From positions 1 through 64,000 of the forward strand of contig JAHJLV010000001.1 of NCBI GenBank assembly GCA_018821535.1: DNA of 64,000 bases. The letters are read 5' to 3'. The stretch comes from Pseudomonadota bacterium. Its GTDB lineage: Bacteria; Desulfobacterota; Desulfobacteria; Desulfobacterales; Desulfobacteraceae. A program made the position numbers and the translations under genes. The notes beneath the pieces were generated by a model that saw nothing but the letters and a program-made list of their open reading frames with translations, was not told the DNA's origin and did no database searches. Numbering within the stretch: position 1 is the stretch's first letter; every line of letters starts with the position of its first letter. Below, piece by piece: positions 27,281 through 36,337 of the stretch.

Positions 27281-29499
27281 TTTGTTCCGAATTCTCCGAT
27301 GCCATGAAGATTGATCAAGAACGCAATTGAGTTTTCACCCCGTGATTCGGAGAAAAAGATCCTGAATGTCCAGCAGGCCTTTTCTAAATCTATTCCGGCC
27401 TGTGTTTCAACTGTCCGGTCAGTGATCAGATTCCGTTCAATGGCATAAAAGGTGCTGATTTCATCGGTCAGACGGATATTGAGCCTTGAATACAGGGAAT
27501 GGGAAAGATCGGTGGTATAGCGGTATTCAGCTGTCAAAGAATCTCCCCTGTTATCTGAAAGGGTATTGCCGATATTTAATGTTTTAAAATGGGAGTCATA
27601 AGGCGACCAGGAAAGATCCATATCCAGAGAGAAACAGGTGAACGGGTGAAGCTCTATTTCAAGAAACAAAGGTAAAAACGGTCTGGATTCATTGTCTCTT
27701 TCTTTTTTGATGTCATAGCTTTGGTATAATTTAATATATGCAAATTCTTCGTAATTGGTAATTTTTTCACCCCTGGGTGTGGTGATGGTTTTTCTCAAAA
27801 TCAAATTATTGGTCAAGGACCAGGTTAAAAGATTCTGCTCATCAATTCTGTCCAGCACATCAAAAGAGGGCAGGTCATCCTGTCCGATATGGGGGGAATA
27901 AACATATTCCAGTTTCGGGACCAGTTCATGTTTGACCTTATCTGCAAATGCATTGTCCGGGTTAAACAGTTTGATGAGTTTGGTGGAAATCTGTCCGCCG
28001 ACATCATAGGTTTCCCGGGTTCTGAAACTGTCTGAATTGCCATGGATGTCAACAAAGTCGCTGGTATGCCATACGGTTTCCCGGAGACCTGCATAAGGCT
28101 CCAGGTTGAAATATTTGCCCAGCCTCATGGGTTTGTAAATCTTCGGATACAGATCTGCCCGCTGACCGTTTACCAGGGCTGCTGTGGTGTCTTTTCTATA
28201 AAAAGACCGGTATTCGGAGTCCAGGGAATAATAAAATCCCGATATCCCGATTTCCTGTTTGGACGCATCAAATTCAATGGCCGGAAGTGTCTGCAGGGTG
28301 GTGTCATCCACATTCTGTCTGCGGGCATTAATATTGTCATACCAGAGGACATCTGCATTAAAAGAATAATTGGACCAGGATTTGAAAATATTGAGCCAGT
28401 TTTTACGCAGACTGCTGTCAAAGGAATCCAGGCTTCGGCCAAAGGCTTTCTCAAAATAGTCATTGGTTTGTGAATATCCGGTGAACCCGTCTTTAAATTC
28501 GTTTAAATAATCTTCATCACTGACAATGTCCAGGTCCAGTTTTGTGCTGAATCCATTGCCAAGATCCTGATCGTGTTTCATTCTGAACCAGAAGCGGTCT
28601 GTATTGGTTCTCCGGGGGGTTGAGTCATAGCTGTAGTTTTTTGAATTCTGGGTGCCGTCATCAATTTTTTCGTCTTCAAGAAAATCAATAAAAGCCGCCC
28701 CTTTTGATCTGTTATCCAGGACATACCGGTATTCAGCACCGATCTTGGTTCCCCTGTCTGACATATGATCCACATACAAGGTGGCATCTGTATTTTCAGA
28801 GATGGCAATAAACAGAGGCTGTTCATACTCAAAGCCTTTTCTGTCTGATGACGTTACTCTCGGTATCAAGAAGCCTGACTGGCGTTTTGTCTGAACAGGG
28901 AAGACCAGATACGGGCTGTAAATGGCGGGTACTTTCTTTGCCCACAATACAGCATGATTTGCTGTTCCGTATCCTTCAAGCGCAACCTTGATATTTTTTG
29001 CAGAAATTTTCCAGTCCGGGACCTCCTGTGAGCAGGATGTGATGGAACCTTTATCGGCCTGATAGGTAAATCTGCCTGTTTTTTTTATATTTTCACCATG
29101 GATATAAAAATTTTTGTTCTGTATAAAAATGGTGCCGTTGCTGATGGTGCCGGTTTCCGTTGCAAGATTGATATCCATGGCATTGCAGGAGATGGAATCC
29201 TCTCCGGATATAAACAGGACATTGCCTTGCGCAAATGCCTGTTTGGTCTGGTTTGAAAATTCAACATAATCCGCTTCAAGGCGGGTTTTCCCGCCGGTGA
29301 TGATGACATCATCCTCGGCAATATACAGGTTTCGTTTTTTATCAAAGGTGACACTCTGTGCGGAAATATGCCAGGAAATTTCTTTGGGGTCCTGGGATAA
29401 AATATCTTCTGCCAGGGATACCTGAGGCAGGATAGATATACAGAGAAAAGCAAATGCCATACAAAGGGGCAGATATTTTTTGCAATGGTGAGCGCGCAT
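27277..29499 (-). CDS. lptD: LPS-assembly outer-membrane protein LptD
   Basis: Inserts lipopolysaccharide into the outer membrane with LptE. 740 residues from the ATG at 29499: signal peptide about 1-30, an OstA/LptA-like jellyroll (ARGNVLFISGEDS-type repeats, YIAEDDVIITGGKTRLEADYVEF), then the barrel with PVFYSPYLVFPVQ-type sequence (here AIYSPYLVFPVQTKRQSGFLIPR). The in-frame GTG at 29523 would be only about 10 nt from the predicted transcription start, so ATG 29499, preceded by GGAAAGAGG, is preferred. First gene of the long minus-strand run. Confidence 0.93.
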   Translation of the reverse strand: MRAHHCKKYLPLCMAFAFLCISILPQVSLAEDILSQDPKEISWHISAQSVTFDKKRNLYIAEDDVIITGGKTRLEADYVEFSNQTKQAFAQGNVLFISGEDSISCNAMDINLATETGTISNGTIFIQNKNFYIHGENIKKTGRFTYQADKGSITSCSQEVPDWKISAKNIKVALEGYGTANHAVLWAKKVPAIYSPYLVFPVQTKRQSGFLIPRVTSSDRKGFEYEQPLFIAISENTDATLYVDHMSDRGTKIGAEYRYVLDNRSKGAAFIDFLEDEKIDDGTQNSKNYSYDSTPRRTNTDRFWFRMKHDQDLGNGFSTKLDLDIVSDEDYLNEFKDGFTGYSQTNDYFEKAFGRSLDSFDSSLRKNWLNIFKSWSNYSFNADVLWYDNINARRQNVDDTTLQTLPAIEFDASKQEIGISGFYYSLDSEYRSFYRKDTTAALVNGQRADLYPKIYKPMRLGKYFNLEPYAGLRETVWHTSDFVDIHGNSDSFRTRETYDVGGQISTKLIKLFNPDNAFADKVKHELVPKLEYVYSPHIGQDDLPSFDVLDRIDEQNLLTWSLTNNLILRKTITTPRGEKITNYEEFAYIKLYQSYDIKKERDNESRPFLPLFLEIELHPFTCFSLDMDLSWSPYDSHFKTLNIGNTLSDNRGDSLTAEYRYTTDLSHSLYSRLNIRLTDEISTFYAIERNLITDRTVETQAGIDLEKACWTFRIFFSESRGENSIAFLINLHGIGEFGTK

Positions 29500-29540
29500 C
29501 CTCTTTCCAGTAAAAAATTGCACATCGTTAAAATTTACTG

Positions 29541-29570
29541 TATAAAGCCATTTTATACTTTAAAAGTCAA
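29541..29570 (-). promoter_or_regulatory. Promoter of the lptD operon
   Basis: On the minus strand TTGACT (29565-29570), 18 bp, TTTATA (29541-29546). The predicted start near 29534 leaves about 35 nt before ATG 29499. Confidence 0.55.
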
Positions 29571-29635
29571 GTCTGAATCCGGCAGTCCGGGGAGTTAGGG
29601 GTTCGTGCTGAACATAATTAAGGGGTAAATGAACA

Positions 29636-31921
29636 ATGACATTTTCCATAATTGATGCCATAGGCAATACACCGCTGGTTGAAATTAAAAATCTGAATCC
29701 GGAAAAAGGGGTAAGGATTCTTGCAAAGCTAGAATATATGAATCCGGGCGGTTCTGTTAAAGACAGGGCAGCATTGTATATGATCAATGCTGCTGAAAAA
29801 TCAGGTGAACTGACGGCGGACAAAACAGTGATTGAAGCCACCAGCGGCAATACCGGTATCGGGCTTGCCATGATCTGTGCCATTAAAGGATATAAAATCG
29901 CCCTGGCCATGGCTGAAAATGCCAGTGAAGAACGCAAAAGTATTCTTCGCGCAAGAGGTGCCCAGATCATTCTGACACCCCGGCATCTTGGATCTGACGG
30001 TGCCATTGAAGAAGCCTACCGGCTTGCCAGGGAAAACCCGGATAAATATTTCCTTACGGATCAGTATAATAATGAGGCCAACTGGCAGGCCCATTATCAT
30101 ACCACCGGTCCTGAGATTATTGCGCAGACAGACGGGAAAATAACCTCGCTGGTTGCCACCATTGGCACCAGCGGAACATTGATGGGGCTTTCCCGGCGGC
30201 TTAAAGAATTTAACAAGCATATCCGGATTGTCTGTGCAGAGCCGTATCTGGGGCATAAAATTCAGGGTCTGAAAAATATGAAGGAATCCTATACCCCTGA
30301 AATTATGGAAAAAAACCGTCTGGATGAAACCATCAATATTGATGATGAAACCGCCTTTGAAACCGCCCGCATGCTGGCTTCCAGAGAAGGGCTGTTTGTG
30401 GGCATGAGCAGCGGCGCTGCCATGGCAGCTGCCATTGAAGAGGCAAAAAAGATTAAAAAAGGGGTTGTGGTCGTGATCCTGCCGGACAGTGGTGAGCGGT
30501 ATCTGTCCACCAGTCTGTTCGCTGTTGAAAAACATATCGGCCTTAATTTATACAATACTTTTTCTAAAACCCGGGTGCCGTTTGAACCGATTGCCAAAGG
30601 AGAGGTAACGGTTTATACCTGCGGTCCGACCGTTCACGAAACGCTGAATATCGGTCAGCTTCGCAGATATGCCTTTACCGATCTTTTGATCCGGTACATT
30701 GAATATCACAAGGTCCCGGTCAATCATGTGGTCAATGTGACAGACTATGATGACAAGACCATTCACGGCTCCCATGCAGCAGGAAAAACGCTATCCGAAT
30801 TTACCCAGTTCTACTTTGACAGTTTCAGAACAGATATGGAACGGTTGAATATCAGAAAGGCAGAAGCCTATCCAAAGGTTTCTGATCATTTTGAGGAGAT
30901 GATTGATCTGGTCCGCCAGCTCAAGGACAAACAGCATGCCTATGAAAAACTGCATTCTCTTTATTTTGATATTGGTAATCTCCCGGAATATGGAGAATTT
31001 TCAGGCATTAATCTGGATAAAATCAAAATCGGGGCAACCGTTGATCTTGATGAATATGAAAAGCGAAATCCCAAAGATTTCACCCTGCTTAAACGGGTTC
31101 GTCTTTCTGAATTAAAAAGGGGGGTGGGGATCAAAACCCAGTGGGGAAATGTACGGCCGTCCCTTCATCTTCAGTGCGCTGCCATTGCCATGAAATTTTT
31201 AGGGGAAAATTTTGATATCCAGACCGGCAGCAGGGAATTGATATTCCCCCACCATGAAAACGAGGTGGCCATTGCAAAGGCCGCAAAAGGGGCCAATCTT
31301 GCAAAATACTGGCTGCATTGTGATCCGGTTCATTATGACGGGTCCCTGGGGTCAGAAACACTGGAACAGCTGACCCTGTCTGTGCTGGTCAAAAAAGGAT
31401 GGGAGCTTAAAACGCTTCGGTACTGGCTGATTTCCAATCATTACAGAAAAACATTGATTTTATCGGATGAATCGTTAAAGCAGGCACATAATACCCTGGA
31501 TAAAATTAACCGCTGTATTTCTAATCTGGAGGCGGTAGCCCAGGGACAGGATTTTGAAGAGCTTGACCAGTTGATCTATGATATGAAAGCCGCTTTTTTA
31601 GCGTCCATGGAAGATGATCTGAAAATTTCCGGTGTGATCTCCTCTCTTCTGGCCAATGTAAAAAAGATCAACCGGTTTATTGTTCAGAACCGGATCAGTC
31701 CCTCGGGAGCCCAAAAACTGCTCTCATGTTTTGCTGATATGGATTCTGTATTAAAAATATTCAGCTTTAAGAAGAAGACGCAATATTCAGATACGGTCCA
31801 GGATCTTATAAAACAGCGTGAACAGGCCCGTCAGAACAAGGACTGGCAGCAGGCAGACACCCTCAGGGAACAGCTGGAAGCCCTGGGTGTTGATGTTCAC
31901 GATAAAAAGGTGGATATATGA
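29636..31921 (+). CDS. Fusion of cysteine synthase and a cysteinyl-tRNA-synthetase-like module
   Basis: 761 residues in one open frame. Residues about 1-305 are a cysteine synthase: PLP lysine in PGGSVKDRAA, SGNTGIGLAM, and the phosphate loop TIGTSGTLMG. Residues about 315-761 follow CysRS from end to end: Cys329 in YTCGPTV, Cys514 in LHLQCAA, FPHHENEVAIA (539-543), and the usual C-terminal Lys-rich tail. The zinc/cysteine site is therefore kept. But the HIGH position reads NIGQ (338-341) and the KMSKS position reads DGSLG (568-572), so ATP-dependent activation is doubtful. AGGGG at 29621 supports the ATG. It is either a divergent working CysRS fed by its own cysteine source or a repurposed paralog. 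Confidence 0.88.
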   Translation: MTFSIIDAIGNTPLVEIKNLNPEKGVRILAKLEYMNPGGSVKDRAALYMINAAEKSGELTADKTVIEATSGNTGIGLAMICAIKGYKIALAMAENASEERKSILRARGAQIILTPRHLGSDGAIEEAYRLARENPDKYFLTDQYNNEANWQAHYHTTGPEIIAQTDGKITSLVATIGTSGTLMGLSRRLKEFNKHIRIVCAEPYLGHKIQGLKNMKESYTPEIMEKNRLDETINIDDETAFETARMLASREGLFVGMSSGAAMAAAIEEAKKIKKGVVVVILPDSGERYLSTSLFAVEKHIGLNLYNTFSKTRVPFEPIAKGEVTVYTCGPTVHETLNIGQLRRYAFTDLLIRYIEYHKVPVNHVVNVTDYDDKTIHGSHAAGKTLSEFTQFYFDSFRTDMERLNIRKAEAYPKVSDHFEEMIDLVRQLKDKQHAYEKLHSLYFDIGNLPEYGEFSGINLDKIKIGATVDLDEYEKRNPKDFTLLKRVRLSELKRGVGIKTQWGNVRPSLHLQCAAIAMKFLGENFDIQTGSRELIFPHHENEVAIAKAAKGANLAKYWLHCDPVHYDGSLGSETLEQLTLSVLVKKGWELKTLRYWLISNHYRKTLILSDESLKQAHNTLDKINRCISNLEAVAQGQDFEELDQLIYDMKAAFLASMEDDLKISGVISSLLANVKKINRFIVQNRISPSGAQKLLSCFADMDSVLKIFSFKKKTQYSDTVQDLIKQREQARQNKDWQQADTLREQLEALGVDVHDKKVDI

Positions 31922-32877
31922 CATCACAGTATTTATTTTTTCCTTTTACCCATGTGACGCAACATCAGTTAAGGCAGGTATCGGCATTTTTTCCCCAGGT
32001 GAGCTATCTGCCGCTTCAACATGAAGACAAGGATCTGCCGCATATCAGAACCGCTGTTGAGGCCGGACAGATTAAACGGATTGCACTGCCGGCAAATCAT
32101 ATTGATACGGCAAGGCAAAATGTTCTGCAATATACCCAATGGGCTAAGATTCATAAAGGGAATGAACGAAATCTCAAGGCAATTATAAAAGACAGCGCCT
32201 ATTTTACCAGTGATACCCATGTTTCATCCATTAAATCCCAGATCAGGGGAACCCATGTTGATGAAAAGGCGCGGATTTCAACCTCAAGTCCTGAAAAAGA
32301 TCTGCTTTTTTTAAGCATGGCCCAGATGTGTGATGAGCAGAATGAACAGATCAACCTGGAATTTCAGGCGGTTGAAAAAAACAGAGGGAATCTGTTTGCA
32401 GCGCTTAGAGGCCCTGAAGATCCCATGACTGATATTTCACAGGATTTTTCTTGTGCAGACACCGATGCGGGCCTGACAATGACAGGTGAGCGGATTGCCG
32501 CCTGGGCAGGCGGTATGGCTTTGGCCGGAGGAATGAATGAAAACTCAAAAAACTGTTTTCTGGTGACCACAAGTCCTGGGGTTATGGACTATCTTGAATC
32601 AAATTGCACAGATGTTATAAATGCCCTTGACATCGATCAGATAAAAGTGCATGAAAATAATTGTGCAATGAAAACGCAATGGCAGCATCAGTTTTGTGAG
32701 AGCCTGATGTCGGCCGTTCATGGAGAAGGCATCCGGGAAAAAGATCTTCCAACAGTAACTGACCGCTGTGAAGTTTCAGGAAAGATTAAAGTATGTATTT
32801 TCTCCGGAGATTTGATTAATGATCTTTTAAAGACATCAGGCACGCAGATTGTTGTCTGTCTGGTGAATTTAAAATGA
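31918..32877 (+). CDS. Conserved protein of unknown function, coupled to the CysK-CysRS fusion
   Basis: 319 residues, not recognised. No signal peptide or membrane helix is seen; the protein is hydrophilic with scattered Cys near the C-terminal half. The start ATG overlaps the stop of the fusion gene by 4 nt (ATGA), a strong sign of translational coupling and related function. A motif such as AAWAGGMALAGGM (about 195-207) could be a helix packing segment but is not diagnostic. Confidence 0.75.
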   Translation: MTSQYLFFPFTHVTQHQLRQVSAFFPQVSYLPLQHEDKDLPHIRTAVEAGQIKRIALPANHIDTARQNVLQYTQWAKIHKGNERNLKAIIKDSAYFTSDTHVSSIKSQIRGTHVDEKARISTSSPEKDLLFLSMAQMCDEQNEQINLEFQAVEKNRGNLFAALRGPEDPMTDISQDFSCADTDAGLTMTGERIAAWAGGMALAGGMNENSKNCFLVTTSPGVMDYLESNCTDVINALDIDQIKVHENNCAMKTQWQHQFCESLMSAVHGEGIREKDLPTVTDRCEVSGKIKVCIFSGDLINDLLKTSGTQIVVCLVNLK

Positions 32878-32885
32878 TAAAAAAC

Positions 32886-32913
32886 TTGATTTTATTTAAT
32901 TACATGTTATAAA
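32886..32913 (+). promoter_or_regulatory. Promoter of the ferredoxin gene
   Basis: TTGATT (32886-32891), 16 bp, TATAAA (32908-32913), about 80 nt before the ferredoxin ATG. Confidence 0.6.
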
Positions 32914-32991
32914 AGCGTCGTTTCATATGGATAATATATAAAAGATGATTTTATAATATAAAATTGTTAATTCCTTAAGGAGGCTATTAAA

Positions 32992-33180
32992 ATGGCATTT
33001 AACCCGGTTGTAGACCAAGCAAAATGTGTTGGCTGTGAAGAATGTGTAGATGTATGTCCTGTAGAAGTATTTGAAATGGAAGATGGCAAGTCTGTTCCAG
33101 TCAATGCTGAAGAATGCATGGGATGTGAAAGCTGTGTAGAAGTTTGTGAAGAAGATGCGATTACTGTTGAAGAAGACTAG
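32992..33180 (+). CDS. 2[4Fe-4S] ferredoxin
   Basis: Small electron carrier of 62 residues with two cluster motifs: CVGCEECVDVCP (Cys12, 15, 18, 22) and CMGCESCVEVC. The second lacks the Pro after its last Cys (CEED). Very acidic. A strong AAGGAGG site precedes the ATG, and own promoter and terminator flank it, so it is monocistronic and probably highly expressed. Codon use also looks like that of a highly expressed gene. Confidence 0.96.
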   Translation: MAFNPVVDQAKCVGCEECVDVCPVEVFEMEDGKSVPVNAEECMGCESCVEVCEEDAITVEED

Positions 33181-33213
33181 ATTCACGTAACACATTTCAC
33201 AATACAAATTAAG

Positions 33214-33256
33214 AATGCCGGTTGAATGTATGATCTTCAGCCGGCATTTTTGTTTT
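33214..33256 (+). terminator. Intrinsic terminator of the ferredoxin gene
   Basis: A 13-bp stem with one G-T pair (33214-33226 with 33236-33248) is followed by TTTTTGTTTTTT. Confidence 0.9.
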
Positions 33257-33371
33257 TTATATCACACGCATACGAAATATTATAAAATCTTAGGGCTTTA
33301 CAACCCTCTTTCCTATAAATTATATATGGGAAACAATTTTTTAATCCTTCATTTATCAGGATGGTTTTTTT

Positions 33372-35192
33372 ATGCAGACCCAAACGGACAAAATATTTTC
33401 TTCTCAACAAATCTGTAAAATACTGATGGCCGCAAAATTGATAACCAGAATCCAGGCCCAGGATCTGTTGAAAAAGGAAAAACAGGTTATACAGATCATT
33501 CTCAAACAAAAAGGGAAAAAAGATTCAAAAATACCCATGGAGCAGCAGGCATTGTCTGTCTCGTTTATTGATGTGATTTTATATTTAAAGATTGAACGGC
33601 AGGATCAGCCGGGGAAAATCATTGATGAGGACCTGATATATAAAACGCTGGCAAAGGCCTGGAATGTCCCCTATATAAAGGTAGATCCGTTAAAGCTTGA
33701 ACTGAATCTGGTGACTGGAACCATATCAAAATCTTTTGCTGCAAAACACCTGCTTTTGCCCTTAAAAATTGAAGAAGGCAAACTGGTTGTGGCAACGCCG
33801 GACCCGTTTAATTATGAAGCCATAAAAGATGTGGAAATGGTGGCCAAATTAAAGGTTCTGCCAGTGGTCAGTGCCCGGTCTGATATCAAAAAATTGATAG
33901 ATGAATTTTTCGGATTTCGGCATTCCATATCTGCGGCAGAGGATCTTTTTTCAACCAAAGGGGTTGATCTTGGCAATCTGGAACAGTTTGTCAGTGTCAA
34001 ATCACTGGATGAAGTGCCTTCCAATGACCAGCATATTGTCAATGCGGTGAATCATTTATTTTCCTATGCCTTTGACCAGAAAGCCAGTGATATTCATATC
34101 GAGCCCAAACGGGATATCTGCCTTGTGCGAATGCGGATAGACGGGGTGCTGCACACGGTTTATAAATTGCCCAAAAAGCTTCATAATGCAGTTGTAAGCC
34201 GGATTAAAACCCTGTCAAGACTTGATATGGCCGAGAAAAGACGTCCCCAGGACGGCCGGATCAAGATGGAGAAGGACCAGATTGAAGTTGAAATCCGCGT
34301 TTCAACCATTCCGGTGGCCTTTGGTGAAAAGCTGGTCTTGAGAATCATGGACCCGGATGTTCTTTTTCAGGATCTGGAGATGCTGGGATTTTTTCCTGAG
34401 GATTTTGCCCGGTATAAAAAAATGATTGGCATGCCGTTTGGTATTGTTCTTGTGACTGGCCCCACAGGCTCCGGCAAGTCAACAACGTTGTATTCAAGTT
34501 TAAGGATGCTTTCTTCTCCGGAAGTGAATATTACCACCATTGAAGATCCCATTGAAATGATCCATGAAGAATTCAACCAGATTTCCGTCCAGCCGGCAAT
34601 TGATGTCACCTTTGGCGGTGTGCTCAAGAATATACTCCGCCAGGACCCGGATATTGTCATGGTGGGTGAAATCCGGGATCTGGAAACCGCCCAGGCAGCA
34701 GTTCAGGCAGCATTGACAGGACATCTGGTTTTATCCACCCTGCACACCAATGATGCGCCGACCACTATTTTCAGGCTGCTGGATCTGGGGATTCCGCCGT
34801 ATCTTATTCATTCATCCCTTGTGGGGGTGGTTGCACAGCGCCTGGTCAGAAAGATCTGTCCGGACTGTGCCCAGGCATTTGAGATGGACGCAAAAGAACT
34901 GGCAGATCTGGGGTTAATGGTGCCGGATCATGGAAAAATCCGGCTCAAACATGGAAAAGGGTGCAGCAAGTGCAGAAATACCGGGTATAAAGGACGCAGC
35001 GGAATTTATGAAATCATGCCATATTCAGAACCGCTTAAAGCATTGACATCCGCAGATGCCAGCCTTGAGTCGTTAAGGAAAAAAGCCATTGAGGAAGGTC
35101 TGGTCCTGTTGCGTCAGAGCGGAATTCGAAAAATGCTCGAAGGGCAGACCACCTACCAGGAAATCCTGCGGGTCACCTGGGATCAGATATAA
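33372..35192 (+). CDS. Type II secretion / type IV pilus assembly ATPase (GspE/PilB family)
   Basis: Hexameric traffic ATPase, 606 residues. N-terminal MshEN-like region (about 90-190, LLLPLKIEEGKLVVATPDP), then the ATPase core: Walker A GPTGSGKSTTLYSSL, Asp box TTIEDPIEMI, Walker B DPDIVMVGEIRDLETA, His box LSTLHTNDAPTT. A zinc tetracysteine region (CPDCAQAF...CSKCRNTGYKGRSG) is present as in GspE/PilB. No other secretion or pilin gene is adjacent, so whether it drives T2SS or pili is open. Confidence 0.93.
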   Translation: MQTQTDKIFSSQQICKILMAAKLITRIQAQDLLKKEKQVIQIILKQKGKKDSKIPMEQQALSVSFIDVILYLKIERQDQPGKIIDEDLIYKTLAKAWNVPYIKVDPLKLELNLVTGTISKSFAAKHLLLPLKIEEGKLVVATPDPFNYEAIKDVEMVAKLKVLPVVSARSDIKKLIDEFFGFRHSISAAEDLFSTKGVDLGNLEQFVSVKSLDEVPSNDQHIVNAVNHLFSYAFDQKASDIHIEPKRDICLVRMRIDGVLHTVYKLPKKLHNAVVSRIKTLSRLDMAEKRRPQDGRIKMEKDQIEVEIRVSTIPVAFGEKLVLRIMDPDVLFQDLEMLGFFPEDFARYKKMIGMPFGIVLVTGPTGSGKSTTLYSSLRMLSSPEVNITTIEDPIEMIHEEFNQISVQPAIDVTFGGVLKNILRQDPDIVMVGEIRDLETAQAAVQAALTGHLVLSTLHTNDAPTTIFRLLDLGIPPYLIHSSLVGVVAQRLVRKICPDCAQAFEMDAKELADLGLMVPDHGKIRLKHGKGCSKCRNTGYKGRSGIYEIMPYSEPLKALTSADASLESLRKKAIEEGLVLLRQSGIRKMLEGQTTYQEILRVTWDQI

Positions 35193-35213
35193 TTATTTAT
35201 TTTTTTTTGTTTA

Positions 35214-36227
35214 TCAATTGACCATATCATCCGGATGAATCGCATATTTGGAAGACAGGATCATGACAGTGGATGAAATATCTTCTGTATGAAGCACAAT
35301 CAGTTTTCCGGATGGCAGATTTTCCAGCTGGATCTGCTGGTTATCCTTAACTGTGTTTTTCCGGTTAACCGTGTAAATCTGTCCGGGTTTAACCTGGTCT
35401 TTTCCGATATTGATAAAGGCGATAATATAATCATTGATCATCAGATGGTTGTCCTGAGAAGCAATAATTCTTGCATCAATTGCCGCAGGATTGTTTTCAA
35501 CAGTCAGCACCGGGTTGCGTTTTTCATAGTCCATGATCATGTCGCCTGTCTGTGCAGGCCGATAGGAATGGGTGATCAGAGCTGTGGCATAAGAGACTTT
35601 ATGTTCAAGGATTTTAATCCGTGCTTTTATCAAGTGCTTTATTCCGGTAAATTTTTCATTGCCGACCTGAGTTTTGATTTTTGCTGTTGAAAATATCTGG
35701 TATTCTTTTCCCGGGACAAGGGTGCCTTTTCCGGAGGGTTTGATATACACAATATCATTTTGGGTCATCAGTAGATTGTTTTCTTCTTCTTTAATGATCT
35801 CGCCAAGGGAGGGCTGGGCATTTTTTCTTAAAAAACTGACATGATCAATCTCAGCGTAAGAAAAGGACGGCTTTACTTCCACCGGCGGTTTTGGGGGATG
35901 TTTTTTGACTTCAACAATTTTCGGGTTTAACGACAGCCTTTCTTTTAAAAAAATACGAATTTTTTTTCCGGGATATATCCAGTGGGGATTTTTAATGTCT
36001 TTATTGATTTTCCAGAGTCCTGGCCAGTCCCATTCTGAATCATAAAATTTTTGGGAAAGATCCCACAGGGTATCTCCTTTTTTAATGGTGTAAAAAAAAC
36101 CAGAGTCTTCTCCGGGGATAAATTCTTCATTAATTTGGGCTGATATGTCTGCGAATCCGGAAGAACATAATGCAAGCCCCCAGATGGTTAAAACAAAAAC
36201 GATGATCACGGCTTTATGTTTTCGCAT
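35214..36227 (-). CDS. Secreted LysM-domain protein
   Basis: 337 residues: signal peptide about 1-26, one LysM peptidoglycan-binding module (about 46-95, YTIKKGDTLWDLSQKFY...WIYPGKKIRIF), then a Pro-rich linker and an unassigned beta-rich region. Similar two-part LysM proteins in deltaproteobacteria have no defined enzyme activity. AGGAGG precedes the ATG. It is divergent from the HD-domain gene and convergent with the ATPase gene. Confidence 0.88.
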   Translation of the reverse strand: MRKHKAVIIVFVLTIWGLALCSSGFADISAQINEEFIPGEDSGFFYTIKKGDTLWDLSQKFYDSEWDWPGLWKINKDIKNPHWIYPGKKIRIFLKERLSLNPKIVEVKKHPPKPPVEVKPSFSYAEIDHVSFLRKNAQPSLGEIIKEEENNLLMTQNDIVYIKPSGKGTLVPGKEYQIFSTAKIKTQVGNEKFTGIKHLIKARIKILEHKVSYATALITHSYRPAQTGDMIMDYEKRNPVLTVENNPAAIDARIIASQDNHLMINDYIIAFINIGKDQVKPGQIYTVNRKNTVKDNQQIQLENLPSGKLIVLHTEDISSTVMILSSKYAIHPDDMVN

Positions 36228-36264
36228 ATTTCCTCCTGATTCGATGTGGTTTAATCGTCATTTC

Positions 36265-36301
36265 TTGACTTTATTTAAACTAGTGTTCTATAAAAAGTCA
36301 A
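36265..36301. promoter_or_regulatory. Symmetric face-to-face divergent promoters
   Basis: Plus strand: TTGACT (36265-36270), 18 bp, TATAAA (36289-36294). Minus strand: TTGACT (36296-36301), 18 bp, TAAATA (36272-36277). Both -35 boxes are part of one long inverted repeat (TCATTTCTTGACTTT at 36258-36272 with its complement at 36295-36309). They serve the HD-domain operon and the LysM gene and should exclude one another. Confidence 0.65.
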
Positions 36302-36337
36302 GAAATGATGCGAATATCACTATAATTTGGAAGTTAA

